From contig JAEMWC010001445.1 in the NCBI GenBank assembly GCA_016490735.1, forward strand, positions 1-64,000: a stretch of 64,000 bases of DNA, written 5' to 3'. The notes below the pieces were generated by a model, which was not told where the DNA came from, searched no databases, and saw nothing but the letters and a program-made list of their open reading frames with translations. Source of the DNA: Pachyseris speciosa. Lineage: Eukaryota > Cnidaria > Anthozoa > Scleractinia > Pachyseridae. Made by a program: the position numbers and the translations under genes. This document shows, piece by piece, positions 1 to 9,867 of the stretch; positions within the stretch are counted from its first letter, which is position 1; every line of letters starts with the position of its first letter.

Positions 1-322
1 AAAAAAACTCTGGCAAAAGCCATTGCCAATTACAGAAAATGATGCCAAAAAGTCCGCCGAAAAAACTGCAGCTGCTGCTCCCGCCGCCCATGTGCAGGAG
101 GCTGCACCCAAAGAGACGGGCGGCATTTGTTTCGGCACCGTTCTGGCTGTGGGTTCTCTTTTTGTTGGGGCGGCCGGCGTTTATTATCAGCGTGAGGCGA
201 TACAAGAAAGGCTTCAGTTTTTGGCTCCACGAAAAAAGGAAAGCGCCCCGAGCCCGCCTCCTGTTGCCAGCGAGCCCGCCCCCGTGCCGCAGAAGAAAAG
301 TAAGTATGTATATCTGCAATGA
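1..322 (+). CDS. Partial membrane protein of Polinton-like element
   Basis: The frame is open to the left window edge, so the true start may lie outside; no ATG is visible near position 23. The product is Ala/Lys/Pro-rich, with a probable single transmembrane stretch near residues 34-54 (GICFGTVLAVGSLFVGAAG) followed by a basic, proline-rich tail. Its place upstream of the integrase of a virus-like element suggests an accessory or virion membrane protein. I do not recognise the family, and the function is unknown. Confidence 0.4.
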   Translation, partial: KKLWQKPLPITENDAKKSAEKTAAAAPAAHVQEAAPKETGGICFGTVLAVGSLFVGAAGVYYQREAIQERLQFLAPRKKESAPSPPPVASEPAPVPQKKSKYVYLQ

Positions 323-470
323 GAGACTCGGCAGGCAGCTTTGCAAGTGGTTTAAGCAATGACGTGACCCTTCTTTTTCTCCGATCGTTTTTTATCGAAA
401 TAAACAAAGCTATATTAAGGAAAGCTCTCGATATTATATTTTCCCCTAACTTCCATACGTGTGAGGAGGG

Positions 471-752
471 GAGGATAATGAGAATGATGAAGAGGCTGAT
501 GAACAGGATAAGACTTATTCTGAAGTTGTTCTGCTGGAATTAAATGAAAAAGTTAAGGAAGTGAATGAAAAAATGAAAACAGAGTATGAAAAAATAAGAC
601 AGTAAATGAAAAACATATGAGATTGGCTGAAAAATTAATGAAGAGGTTGAAAAAATGAATGCAAAGGTTGAAAAATTAAAGCAATGTAGAAATGAATTGA
701 AAAATTAGAGGAAAAACATTCAAAAGGTGATAAGATTTGCCCTGAAGAGTAG
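471..752 (+). pseudogene. Decayed Lys/Glu-rich coiled-coil ORF
   Basis: From 471 a frame rich in Glu, Asp and Lys (starting EDNENDEEADEQDK) runs to a stop at 603-605. The same charged composition then continues in shifted frames, broken by stops, to about 752. The breaks fall in A-rich runs. This looks like a former coiled-coil gene ruined by small indels. The product is unknown and no homologue is recognised. Membership of the Polinton-like element is inferred from position only. Confidence 0.3.
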
Positions 753-799
753 GATGATAAATAATTTCCATTTAAACTTTTGCCCTTTTTTATATTGGC

Positions 800-1017
800 A
801 TGTCTGACAACAAGCTTGTTAAAACGGTCATGGATGAGTTCTTACCGCTGTTATTACTGGCATTGGTTGGGTCGGGAAAAAGGTTTTGAAAGAAAATTTC
901 ATATCTGACCCCAGCAGCAGTTTTATGAACTATCTGGAGTTTACTGCTGTTACGGCGGGCGCCATCGCGCTCAAAAGGTATCTCGAGGACCAAAAAATAA
1001 TCCCTTCCAACGTTTAA
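800..1017 (+). pseudogene. Small membrane-protein gene with frameshift
   Basis: An ATG at 800 opens a frame that stops early. A shift near 838-865 brings in a second frame that runs to the stop at 1015-1017, ending with a helical segment rich in Ala, Thr and Leu. The intact gene would have encoded roughly 70 residues with a short hydrophobic stretch. It sits 15 bases before the next gene, in keeping with the tight spacing of the element. Function unknown. Confidence 0.35.
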
Positions 1018-1032
1018 TTTAAAAAATACATC

Positions 1033-1458
1033 ATGGTAACCGTCGCAATCGTTGTTGGAGGTGCGATCCTCAATGCCGCAACTTTTATTGGTAGCAATTA
1101 TCTTGCGAAGGCGCTTGGCGGTGGCGACGACGCCGTGCTTGACGAAAAGAAGCGCCACGACAAGGCTCTCGAGGATTATCAGGCGGCTTACGCGAAATAC
1201 AGCCGCGAGCGCACCCAGCTCCTTGACTGGATCCAGACCAACTCGCAAATCAAAGCACAAGCCAAACAGAACTTCACCAACACCGACTACGCTTTTAAAC
1301 TTTATAACCAGGCGCATCCCAACCGACTCATGGCTCCGCTGAAAGAACCCAAGTTTTCCGATTTCTACCAGCCAAGCGAGCAGCAAAAAAAGGGCGAGCT
1401 GGTTTTTTTGGGTGCCGGGTCGCTAGCTTTGGGCTATGCTGCTTTTCGTTTCCTTTGA
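1033..1458 (+). CDS. Small Polinton-associated protein, two hydrophobic ends
   Basis: This is an intact 141-codon frame from ATG. Residues 2-25 (VTVAIVVGGAILNAATFIGS) and the last 20 residues are hydrophobic. The middle (about 35-95) is charged and helical, with a run that looks like a short coiled coil. Such a layout suits a small virion or membrane-associated protein. It is one of the few genes here with no visible break. I associate similar proteins with cnidarian Polinton-type elements, but the role is not known to me. Confidence 0.5.
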   Translation: MVTVAIVVGGAILNAATFIGSNYLAKALGGGDDAVLDEKKRHDKALEDYQAAYAKYSRERTQLLDWIQTNSQIKAQAKQNFTNTDYAFKLYNQAHPNRLMAPLKEPKFSDFYQPSEQQKKGELVFLGAGSLALGYAAFRFL

Positions 1459-1484
1459 CCTGCTAGTTGAAGAAAAATTTTTGT

Positions 1485-1883
1485 ATGTATATGGACGACA
1501 ACAAGAGTGTTGAGACCCCGCATTTTTCTCAAGTGGAGGAACTTTCGTCTGAAGACGAAAGAGAAATATTGGGCAATTTTTACAACCCTAGTAAAAATGG
1601 TCCCTATAAACTTTTAAAAGATACACACAGTTTGTTTTTTGGCCATGTGTACAGAGATTGGAGTGTATATGATGAAAATCTTAATTCAAAAAAGCTTTCC
1701 AAACTAATTGGTGAATTGGAAGTAACTTCAAAAAAAATTATAATGCAAGCCCGCGAGGATTGTACATCTGATGGAACTTTTGCGGGCGCTTTTTACCGTG
1801 TTGTATTTTGTTGCAAAAAAACCCCTCAAGCCGTAATCATTATAATATGCAGCGTATTTTTGATATTAACATTAACCTTTTAA
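1485..1883 (+). CDS. Hypothetical tail-anchored protein
   Basis: ATG codons occur at 1485 and 1491. The product is acidic and polar for about 105 residues, then has two cysteines (FCCKK) and a C-terminal hydrophobic stretch (AVIIIICSVFLILTLTF) typical of a tail anchor. It ends 64 bases before the integrase ATG on the same strand. Membership of the virus-like element is inferred from position. Family not recognised. Confidence 0.4.
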   Translation: MYMDDNKSVETPHFSQVEELSSEDEREILGNFYNPSKNGPYKLLKDTHSLFFGHVYRDWSVYDENLNSKKLSKLIGELEVTSKKIIMQAREDCTSDGTFAGAFYRVVFCCKKTPQAVIIIICSVFLILTLTF

Positions 1884-1947
1884 AAGCCGCAAAATCAAAT
1901 CTTTATAATGAACTTAGACTGAGTTGGAGAAAAAAAGAAGCAAGTAT

Positions 1948-2943
1948 ATGGAAGCCAAACTCGCGAAAGTCTATTACAGCCCCAATGGCTATTGGAAAGG
2001 CCTTGCCGCGATTAAAAAACTGGCTGAAGCTGCAAAGGTATCTGAGGACGTTGCCAAAAAGGGGCCCATCAGGCAGGCGCTTTGGCAGATTTATCTTCCG
2101 GCGCCCCGACGCATTCCTCGGCCGAGGTTCGATGTTTTCACGCCCAACAAGGTGCACCAAGCTGACGTTCTTTTTTTGCCACATGACAAGCTCCCCCGCG
2201 GGTGTAAGGTGTACAAGTACGCACTGACACTCGTTGACGTTGCCAGCCGATACAAAGAGGCCGAACCCTTGACCTCGAAAAACTCTGACGAGGTCGCCGC
2301 GGCGTTTCGCAAAATTTACAAACGCTCGCCTTTGAAATGGCCGGAAATGCTGCAGGTGGATCCTGGGCGCGAATTTATGGGTGAGATAACTAAAGAAATG
2401 GGAAACCACAAAACATATATTCGGCGCGGGCAGCCCGAAATTCACCGCGACCAGGCCATTGTGGAGCGTTTCAACTGCACGCTGGCGGAGCGCTTGTTTG
2501 GTTACCAGTATGTTGTGGAAATGCGTTTGCAGGAGGGCCAGCGGTCTGTCGCGTGGGTGAAACGGCTTCCAGAGGTCATTAAATCCTTGAACAACGAGGA
2601 AACAAGCCTGACTGGGAAGAAACCGGCTCTTGCGATCAAAGAAAAGGCGGTTGCTTCCAAACCTTCAACCACATATCAAAGGCCTGTGGGGAAGCGTGAA
2701 AAACAGCTCCCCCAGCTTGTCAATGTCCGCTATCTTTTCCAACCGGGCGAGCTGGAGGGCGGCTAAAAAAGAGCCACAGATCCTGTCTGGTCTTTGAAAT
2801 TCTTCAAGATTGAAAGAACTGTCGTGAAACCTGACACGCCTGTTTTGTATTATTTGCACGACGGACCAAAGCGAAGCTTCGTGCGCGAAGAGCTGCTGGT
2901 TGTTCCGCCAAACACAGAGCTACCCCCCGAAAAGCTCATCTAA
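1948..2943 (+). pseudogene. Polinton-type retroviral-like integrase, one in-frame stop
   Basis: The protein would be the DDE integrase that inserts the element into host DNA. An N-terminal region (PRRIPRPRFDVFTPNKVHQ) leads to the catalytic core. The first Asp is in HQADVLFLP, the second in LQVDPGREF, and the Glu in QAIVERFN; the last two are 34 residues apart, as in rve-family enzymes. The frame stops at TAA 2764-2766 but continues in the same frame to a second stop at 2941-2943. The extension adds about 58 residues that resemble the C-terminal SH3/chromo-like domain of Polinton integrases. I chose ATG 1948; an upstream TTG in frame is unlikely as a eukaryotic start. One nonsense change therefore removes the tail domain. 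The 3' end overlaps the opposing polymerase gene by 24 bases. Confidence 0.85.
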
Positions 2944-4080
2944 CCACTCATTGATGCTTTCCAGTTCAGCTTCTGTCGGCATGGGTGAGGTATTGTACCC
3001 AAAGATACCGTCGAACCACTCCTCAATGCCTTCCATTTCTGCAACGGTTGGCAGAGGATTGTACCCAAAGGCATTCGTGTTGACCCCATCCTCCTCTATC
3101 CAACGTTTCGTATCAAACGCAGACAGAGAAGTCTTATTCACGTCCATTCCGAAGATGTTGTGCTTTTCGCTCCGAAGAATGTTCATTCCGTGTGTGAGCT
3201 GCTTCTTGCCGAATAGGGTTTCTTTGTACTGTGCGTGCAGGATTTCTTTTTTGACCACGTTCTTTTTCACTCCTTTGGCTTTTTTCATGTTTTTTTCGTT
3301 GGCCATCATAACTGAATACATCTTTGGCCGCAAACCGACATACTCTGCGATTGGGGCGCCCGCGCACTCATCTTTCATTTTCCCCAAAACCTTTTTGTTT
3401 GTTTCTGAATACAGCGGGTGGGTTTTTGGGTAGTCGCTTGTGTCGAAGAGATTTTGGCCGAGGCAGCCTCAGGGCCCCATTTCTTTGTAAATGTCCTCTG
3501 TTTGAATTAAAAGCATAAAACTGTCGGTGTCTGTGTACAAAAGTTCACATCTGTTTCCATACTGCTTTTTCAAGACATTGTAGTAAAAGTCATCCATAAG
3601 AATTTTACTGTTTTCCAAGATTGTCGCTCCGGTGTAAACAAGTTTGTCCAAACAGAGCTTGCTTTTGCGCATGCTTATACCTGCAAGATCGTTTGCGAAG
3701 AACTCGTGCCGCGCGTACAAGGGGTTTGCAATCAGCTTTCTAAGCCTGGTTGTTTCATGGGGGCGCACCAGTTTCACATCTGTGCGGCTTCGCAAGTTTT
3801 CCATCGTTTTCCCGAAAACAGAGTTGTTCATAAGTTTGTAGAAGTCCTTTTCGAATGTGTTTTTGGCCTTCTTTCTGAACTTCGTGTTCATCGTGATTAT
3901 GGCTCCATCCAATTCTTTTGTTCGAAAATTGGTTTGTGTAACATGAACCTCGTCCCAAACGGCGGCTTGGGCGGGCGACTCGAGGTTTTCCCCCCGCCGG
4001 CTCGTCATATCCGTAAAACTCGGCAAGCACGTCATCACCAACACGTGCTGCTGCCATCTTAGGGTATATAATGTGTGCAC
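2920..4080 (-). pseudogene. Protein-primed DNA polymerase B, C-terminal remnant
   Basis: This is the C-terminal part of the replicative polymerase of a Polinton/adintovirus-like element. Motif B (KLMNNSVFGKT) and motif C (YTDTDS) are clear and about 95 residues apart, followed by a basic C-terminal region. An in-frame TGA at 3469-3471 interrupts an otherwise continuous frame to the stop at 2920. The exonuclease domain and motif A are absent: readable polymerase sequence begins near 4000, and a G-run at about 4000 shows a second possible frameshift. About 390 codons remain where the family usually exceeds 1000. The deletion ends near a hairpin MITE. The gene faces the integrase tail to tail. 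It is non-functional as it stands. Confidence 0.85.
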
Positions 4081-4125
4081 TTTTCTTCAATAGGGGTGAT
4101 AGGTGGCACTGTTGCTATGCTTAAA

Positions 4126-4283
4126 GACACACACGTGTTAAATGGTGGTTCTGGCTACACATCAAGCAATAAACATTTATTTCCTCATTTTAAGTTAAGA
4201 ACATAACGGTTTAAGACTTAAAATGAGGAAATAAATGTTTATTGTGAAGATGTGTGCCAGAACCACCATTTAACACGTGTGTC
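4126..4283. mobile_element. Hairpin MITE, about 158 bp
   Basis: Two arms of about 65-70 bp form a near-perfect palindrome around a short centre (AAGAACATAACGG). The outer ends read GACACACGTGTTAAATGG and its complement. The left arm carries an extra AC. A target duplication is not certain. The element sits exactly where the capsid-like gene breaks off and close to the truncated polymerase. A diverged half copy lies at 10793-10882. Confidence 0.85.
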
Positions 4284-5266
4284 AACCTCTTCCCGATGCA
4301 CATGGTCATACAGGAAATCTTTCCCTGTAGTATAAACACTTTCAGCATCGTTAGCCAAAGATTTCCCTCGCATCATTTGCATCAGCTTGTATTTGAGTTT
4401 TGTGGTGTCTGAGCCTTTAACGACGTTTTCAGCATTTGCGAGGGTAAGTTCGAACACAAGGTTGTTGTAAAGCGCTTGGGGGTAAAAGATTCCGTGGTCG
4501 GAAAGGATCTCGTGGTCGAGCCGGATGCGATATTTGTTTTTGTAAATGCTCTCCAGCTTGTTTTCGGCGGCGACGCCTGAGGTGGGATTGTCGCCGGCGT
4601 TTGAGCGAATCTTGTTGAGGTTGTCGCTCTGGATGCCATCGAGAATCATGTTGTCCCGCTCCTCCTGGGAAAGGAAAAGGTCCTTCCATATTTTGAAAAT
4701 GTCGTAGCCGACCGTGTCCTGCAGAATGGTGCCCCCATACTTCACTACCAGCTTATCAACCAGCGCCCGCGTTACGTTTTGCGCGAGATGGTTGTTGGCG
4801 TGGCCGCCGGTTAAATCAATTTCAAAGAGCAAGTAAAGACACTGGACGAAAAATTGGATTTACACACATTTGCTCAGTGGCAAATATGATCCAAACACGT
4901 GGAAACGCGGTGCAAATCAATGGCAAAGATGGTAAATACCGTTTTTGCTACAAATTTACATGGGGTGTAAATTCGTGAGTAAATGCGGTATTTACCATCT
5001 TTGCATTAGATTTACTCCTCGTTTGAACGCATTTGCATCATATTTGCTACTGAGCAAATGTGTGTAAATCCAATTTTTCGTGCAGTGAGAGTGCCGGGGA
5101 CAAGGACCTCGTTTTGATTAAGTTTGGGAACTGAAACATAAAGAGTCTCGCCGGGGCTGGCTTCACTCTTATCAAATGTTTTTCTATTAACCCTGCGCTC
5201 AGCGCTCATCGTGACTACCGTTTTTTCTTGGTGTGACGGAAGAAGATCATTATCCACCTCGGCCAT
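4284..5266 (-). pseudogene. Capsid-like protein gene, split by a MITE and 3'-truncated
   Basis: The N-terminal part starts at ATG 5264-5266 and reads about 60 residues (begins MAEVDNDLLPSHQ) to the MITE at 4840-5087. The same gene resumes at about 4836 with FEIDLTGGHANN and runs to VHREEV at 4284, where the other MITE replaces the rest. About 240 residues remain. I associate this family with the major (double jelly-roll) capsid protein of cnidarian Polintons, but that is a remembered similarity and not a structural proof; another virion protein is possible. Removing the 248-bp MITE and one AGA copy restores a single reading frame across the gap, so the split is by clean insertion. The start diverges from the coiled-coil gene at 5323. 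Confidence 0.5.
4840..5087. mobile_element. 248-bp MITE with CACTG ends and AGA target duplication
   Basis: Terminal inverted repeats start CACTGGACGAAAAATTGG on the left and CACTGCACGAAAAATTGG on the right, with homology extending over roughly 55 bp. The flanks carry AGA at 4837-4839 and 5088-5090. A CACTG end with a 3-bp duplication fits a non-autonomous CACTA/EnSpm-type transposon. The interior has no coding potential. It interrupts the capsid-like gene. Confidence 0.85.
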
Positions 5267-5322
5267 GATATAACCAGGAGTTGAAAGTACAATTTGAAAA
5301 TAAAGAATAAATATATCTCACA
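5267..5322. promoter_or_regulatory. Divergent spacer between two virus-like genes
   Basis: This 56-bp AT-rich spacer lies between the divergent starts of the capsid-like gene and the coiled-coil gene. It contains TATA-like tracts (TATAACC near 5270 and AAATATATC near 5309). A bidirectional promoter is inferred from layout only. Confidence 0.3.
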
Positions 5323-6716
5323 ATGGCAGAGGGTGGTGTACCCGACAACGATTCTCTTGATCCGTTGTTGGATGAGAAAGACGATGACGATGAAGAGATT
5401 GACAGAAAACGGCCCTTCCAACCAGGATACGCATCTACACCATTTCATAGTGTGAAGAAATTCCAATGCGGACTCATTCACAAGAAACGAGTGGGCTGCC
5501 AGACACATCTTATGCTGAGACTTCTTTTGGCGGCGATGGCATACCTTTACTCGAGGGTTTTACTCATCAAGATGACAAACCGGCTATAATTCAAAGAGCA
5601 AGAGATTTTATCAGGAAAAAGTTTCCCCAGGTGGATTTTGCAAAATTGGGCCCCATTGGTTTCAGCAAAAAACCCGGGAATGAAACAACAATTGTTTCAT
5701 TTGGTTCGAAAGGCGGTGAAACTGAAATTTTTAAAAAATATGGCGGCATTCTCAAAAAATTTACAGACAAGTTCAAAACAAGCCTTGGGCCCGAAGCTGA
5801 ATCTCTGATTGCTAACGATAATGAAGAAATAAGAGAAACCCGGCAGAGTCTGAGAGAAGCAGAAAAACAACTTAAAGAAGCTGAGCGGTTGAATGCACAA
5901 AAAGAAAAAGCGGTACAAGAAGTAAAAGATCTGCGAATAAGAATCGAACGAACTCAAGCAAAGATTGATCAGCTCGGTGGTTCAAACGTTGAAAATGAAT
6001 CGAAATTGCGCGAGCTGCAGCGGCTTAAGAAAAACTACCAAGAAGATTTTGAAAATAAGAAAAAAGAGCTGGCTGCTTTGGATAGACAGAAAAAACAGAA
6101 GGAGCGGCAAATAGCACAAGAAAAGGTCAGGATCTGCCAAATCAGGGCAAGCCTTCAAGATAACGAAATTAAAAGAGACGCTCTCGAACGGGATCTCAAT
6201 CATACAAAAGCACTTGATGACCTGAAAGAACAAGAAGCTGAGATGCAGCGACAAAACGAACAGGATCAGGAAATAATCGATGATCCTGACGCCCCCCCTT
6301 CTGACAAACAAGCCGCGGAAGACAGGGTTGCCGAAAGAGACGAGGAGCTCGCGCGCTTGCAAACACAGATTGCGGAAAGAGAAGGGGAGCTTCCGTTTCG
6401 TGAGCGGGTGAAAGCGATTTTCAAAAAATACGGCGTTACCATCACAGCAATTATTCTTGCGGCTGGTGTCACAATTGGTGCTGTGATTGGCGCCATCACC
6501 AACTCTTTGAAAGCATTAGGGAAAGGACTGGGAAATGGGCTGAAAGAAATCGGCCAAGAAACAGCTTCGCTTTTGCCCGGCCTGATCGGCTCGATTGTTT
6601 CTTTCCTTTTCAAAACAGCCGGCGAGGCAATCGGTTTTCTGGCCGAGCACACCTGGCTGATTATTCTTGCTGTGGTTTCTTTTCTGGCGGAGAGGTATGT
6701 TAAGAAGAATCGCTAG
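5323..6716 (+). pseudogene. Long coiled-coil virus-like protein, one frameshift
   Basis: ATG 5323 opens an acidic N-terminus (PLLDEKDDDDEEIDRK) of about 45 residues. A frameshift between about 5450 and 5466 moves reading to the frame that runs to 6716. That frame has a conserved-looking globular part (PIGFSKKPGNETTIVSFGSK), a long coiled coil of about 180 residues (Glu/Lys/Arg/Gln heptads), and two C-terminal hydrophobic stretches (AIILAAGVTIGAVIGAI and TWLIILAVVSFLAERY). The layout suits a membrane-linked virion or assembly protein. I associate it with cnidarian Polinton-type elements; its function is unknown. The 3' end overlaps the opposing small gene by 17 bases. Confidence 0.55.
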
Positions 6717-6978
6717 TATTGCGGGACCCAATTGAAAAGAACACCACCCCGGCAAGTACAAGGGCACCTAACACGACAACAATTATGTTCACGTTGTGGG
6801 CGTCGTTTCCTGAATCTGCTGGCAGGGTTGGTTCTTCCACCGAAGATTTGGGTGTTTCATGTAAGCTTGGTGGTGGCGGCAATATTTTTGTTGGGTTTTG
6901 GGCTTTCATTGCGGCCTTGTGAACTGGGTTTGAAGGATGGCTGTTCGGAGGGTTTACCTTTGAAGGCCCGCCGGCCAT
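6700..6978 (-). CDS. Small single-pass membrane protein
   Basis: The ATG at 6976-6978 overlaps the stop of the upstream gene as TGATG. About 92 residues: a Pro/Ser/Lys-rich N-terminal half and one transmembrane stretch near the C-terminus (VNIIVVVLGALVLAGVVFF). No frame break is visible. Its role is unknown; gene order suggests a virion membrane or accessory protein. It is convergent with the coiled-coil gene. Confidence 0.45.
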   Translation of the reverse strand: MAGGPSKVNPPNSHPSNPVHKAAMKAQNPTKILPPPPSLHETPKSSVEEPTLPADSGNDAHNVNIIVVVLGALVLAGVVFFSIGSRNTSDSS

Positions 6979-8413
6979 CAAGTGAAGGGCAGCTTTTTTG
7001 TGCCCTGATTTACATCGTTATTTACCCCAAGTTTCATTCCCGGCCTGGCTTGCTTGAGTTTGTTGTTGTAACCAACCACGCTTCCTGAGTTCAGAACCAT
7101 ATTCGATGGCATCGGCCAGCACCCCGGCGCCACTGCCAAATTCAAACGAACCTTTGCTTCGTCCACAGCAAGCTGATATCGCTGAACACTCTTCGAAATG
7201 TCAGGTGTATGGATGGCGTCCTCCATAAGAATAAAGAATTCTCTTTGTGCCTCCTTTGCCCGCCCGCCGTTTCCAAGAATGCTACTTCTGACGTTTACCT
7301 GGGCGCCGAGAATACAGTAAACAAACGCTTCTATTGACTGGTTCAGGCGATCCATGCCGGCCTGAGTGAGCCCGTGCGCGGCATCAGGCACAAAATACTC
7401 AAACTGTTTGTCTGCGCCCTGGTAATTTCTGATGAAACGAAGATCGTTGCCATCGTCTTCACCCGTATTGGCACCACTTTCGTCTGAAAACCTTTGGTTA
7501 GATGGGTTTGAAAGAGGTGTGGGATACTGCCAGAGCTCTTGCGCAAAATCGCCGTTATCATACTGAATGAATACATATCCGAGGCCGTGGTTTTGTCCGT
7601 GTGTGAAACGAAAGTCTGAGCTTGGGTCAACACCGAATTCTGCGCAAATCCTTCTGAAAGAAGCCTTGTCATATTTTTTATCCTTTTGGTTGAAATTGGG
7701 GCCGTCGGGCAGAGAGCTTATGCTTTGAATACCACCCATCTCAAAAAGAATTCGCCTTGTTGTGAAATAAACATGAAGGAGATAAAATGAGCGGAGCTGT
7801 TCAGATCCTGTGGCATTCCCCAAAACGTCCCCAGTCAAAATCTCTCTTGAAACCCCACAGCACGTTGTTGCACACCAAAACGCAAAGTTCAGCTGTTGGG
7901 GCCAAAACCCCATGTGTGGGCCACCGAGCCATTTTCTGGCTACTTTTGATGTTTTGAATGTTATCTTTGTGTCTTTAAAAATATTCCTGTACTGTATTGT
8001 GAAAAAGTCTGTGGGTGTGACATAAATTTTTTGCAAACCGTTCAGCTTTTCGCCAATCTGCGATTGAATTTTTCTGTGAAATCGACCACTGGGATTGTCT
8101 GCGGCGGGCGCCCCGAAACGGAGCAAAGCTGTGGTGGAAAACCGCCGCTTTGTTGCATTCCCAATGCCTGTTTCATTGCCTGAGGCCAATACTTGCTGTC
8201 TGAACCAAAAATGCTTTTCAGATAGCCGGGCCCTGCTTTGTACATAACCTCCGATGTTGCCTTGTGGTCGGGTGAAAAATCAACGCTGGCCTCAAATTTG
8301 CTCTTGTCGGCGTGTGGGTATTTTGCCAGAAAAGACCCCCATGCCTTAACTTGCGCACTTTTCGCAATTTGGCGGGCCTCTGACGTTTGCATCCACTGAA
8401 AAAGATTAGCCAT
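6978..8413 (-). pseudogene. Polinton-associated structural-type protein, one frameshift
   Basis: ATG 8411-8413 starts MANLFQWMQTSEARQIAKSA and reads about 100 residues. A frameshift between about 8040 and 8150 then leads into a long frame to TGA 6978-6980. Together they give roughly 470 residues with aromatic-rich, beta-like stretches (KIYVTPTDFFTIQYRN, GPHMGFWPQQLNFAFWC). No transmembrane segment or enzyme motif is seen. Size, soluble character and clustering with other element genes suggest a virion protein; that is inference. The stop overlaps the ATG of the next small gene by one base. It is divergent from the gene at 8466, with only 52 bases between starts. Confidence 0.5.
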
Positions 8414-8465
8414 CTTATGAAAGGGTGATATTTTCAATTGCATTTTTATCTTTTCTGGAAATACA
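8414..8465. promoter_or_regulatory. Divergent 52-bp spacer
   Basis: The spacer separates divergent starts at 8413 (minus) and 8466 (plus). It is AT-rich (TTTTCAATTGCATTTTTATC). A shared promoter is inferred from spacing alone. Confidence 0.3.
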
Positions 8466-9130
8466 ATGGTTGTGATCACAATTTCCACAACTGACAACCC
8501 CTGCACCGTCTATTTTGACGAGCGGGTTCCGAAAGCTGATTATGTCCAGCTTATTTCCGGCTCGCTTTGCAATCCTTGGCTTGATTTGGAAAAATCTGGG
8601 ACAATTTGGTTTTTAAATGTCCATAATCAAGTACGGTCTGCAAAGGGGTTTCCCCCTGGGCGTTACAAACCCAAAGGTCTGGCAAAAACTCTTAAATCTA
8701 TTTTTAAACAACTCAACACCAGTGTAACCGCCGAGGCGAATAGCCCCACTGGCGCTGTGGTGATTAACAGCCCTGAAAGCGAAAAACTTCAGTTTTCCCA
8801 AAATTTAATGGATTTTCTTGGCGTCTCTTGGCGGCATGAGACGGATGCATTTATTTCAAAGCTTAAAGTCCCCAGTGTATACTTTGTGTACTGCGACTTG
8901 GTCGACAAAGACCAAAATTTGTCGAATGGGTCAAAAACAAACCTTCTTGCCAAGTTTGACATTGCTGGGGAGGCTTTCGAGACAATAAACTATCGTGTGC
9001 CCGAACAGCAATTCTTATGCGCAGCTTCGACGAGTGAACATGTAAACAGTGTGACGCTTTTAGTCAAAAAAATGGAAAACTGTTTGATTTCGATGGACAA
9101 ACGCTTTACTTTGAGTTGATGTCAATTTAA
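8466..9130 (+). pseudogene. Polinton-associated beta-rich protein, 3' frameshift
   Basis: ATG 8466 starts MVVITISTTDNPCTVYFDER. The product of about 215 residues has alternating hydrophobic strands, an FPPGRYKPKGLAKTLK segment and no membrane helix. Its make-up suits a small jelly-roll or fibre-like virion protein, but I cannot confirm a fold. An A-run at about 9064-9071 puts the current end out of frame: the other frame continues NGKLFDFDGQTLYFELM to a stop at 9128-9130, which looks like the original end. The last dozen residues of the present frame are therefore probably aberrant. Confidence 0.5.
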
Positions 9131-9155
9131 AGAAAAAAATTTGGCTAATAATATC

Positions 9156-9867
9156 ATGCCGAATGAGGATGTGATGCCTGCTCCTGAGGCGTCTGCTCCA
9201 CCAGAAAGTGTGGCAGAACAGCAGTATACATCCCTATATCCCAGTCTTCCCAATGCTGAAACTTTCCGGCTGACTGAGCTCAGCAAAATTGAAAAACAGA
9301 TTTCTAATGAGGCGGAGCACTACAGAGTTGTGCTAAAAAAATACAAAAAAGTCCAAAAGGCCTGCAGCTCTGTTGTTGCTGGTCTTGGAGTTGCAACAAC
9401 AGCTCTGTCTTCCGGAGCTGTAGCCTCTGCACTGACGGTGGTTGGAATTGTGGTCAGTGTTCCTCTCGGTGTTGTGGGGGTGTTTGCGGTGCGGTTTCCA
9501 CCGTTTTGACCGGTGTAAATAAAAAGCTTGAAGCGAAAGTTAACAAACACAGCAGACTGAGTGCTCTGGCTGTTGCAAAACATGACACAATAAATGCTTT
9601 TCTTTCCAAGGCACTCGATGATAATCGGGTTACCGATAAATAGAGTTCAAACATGCTACACATGAAATGAAAAGCTATAACCAAATGAAAGAGGCTTTGC
9701 GTACAAAATTCGCAAAAAAACAGCCAGCTCCGGCGCCACCACATCTTAAAAAAATAAAGGAAGAGGTTTACGAAGACTTCAGAAAAAAAACTCGCAGCGA
9801 GCGTAGCTTTGAACTAAAATTTGAAGGAAAAAATGTGAAATTTTATGTAAGTTTCACGAAAAATTGA
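9156..9867 (+). pseudogene. Membrane/coiled-coil element gene, several frameshifts
   Basis: ATG 9156 opens a frame with a helical charged part (LSKIEKQISNEAEHYRVVLK) and a hydrophobic Ala/Val/Gly-rich double stretch (VVAGLGVATTALSSGAVASA). A shift at the G-run near 9475 moves reading to another frame that ends at a stop near 9641. A further shift restores helical sequence from about 9644 to about 9790 (MKSYNQMKEALRTKFAKKQ). At least three indels are needed. I associate the family with cnidarian Polinton-type elements; the function is unknown. Confidence 0.5.

Noticed and set aside
2091..2445. Minus-strand frames within the integrase region
   Set aside because: Shadows of the integrase coding strand.
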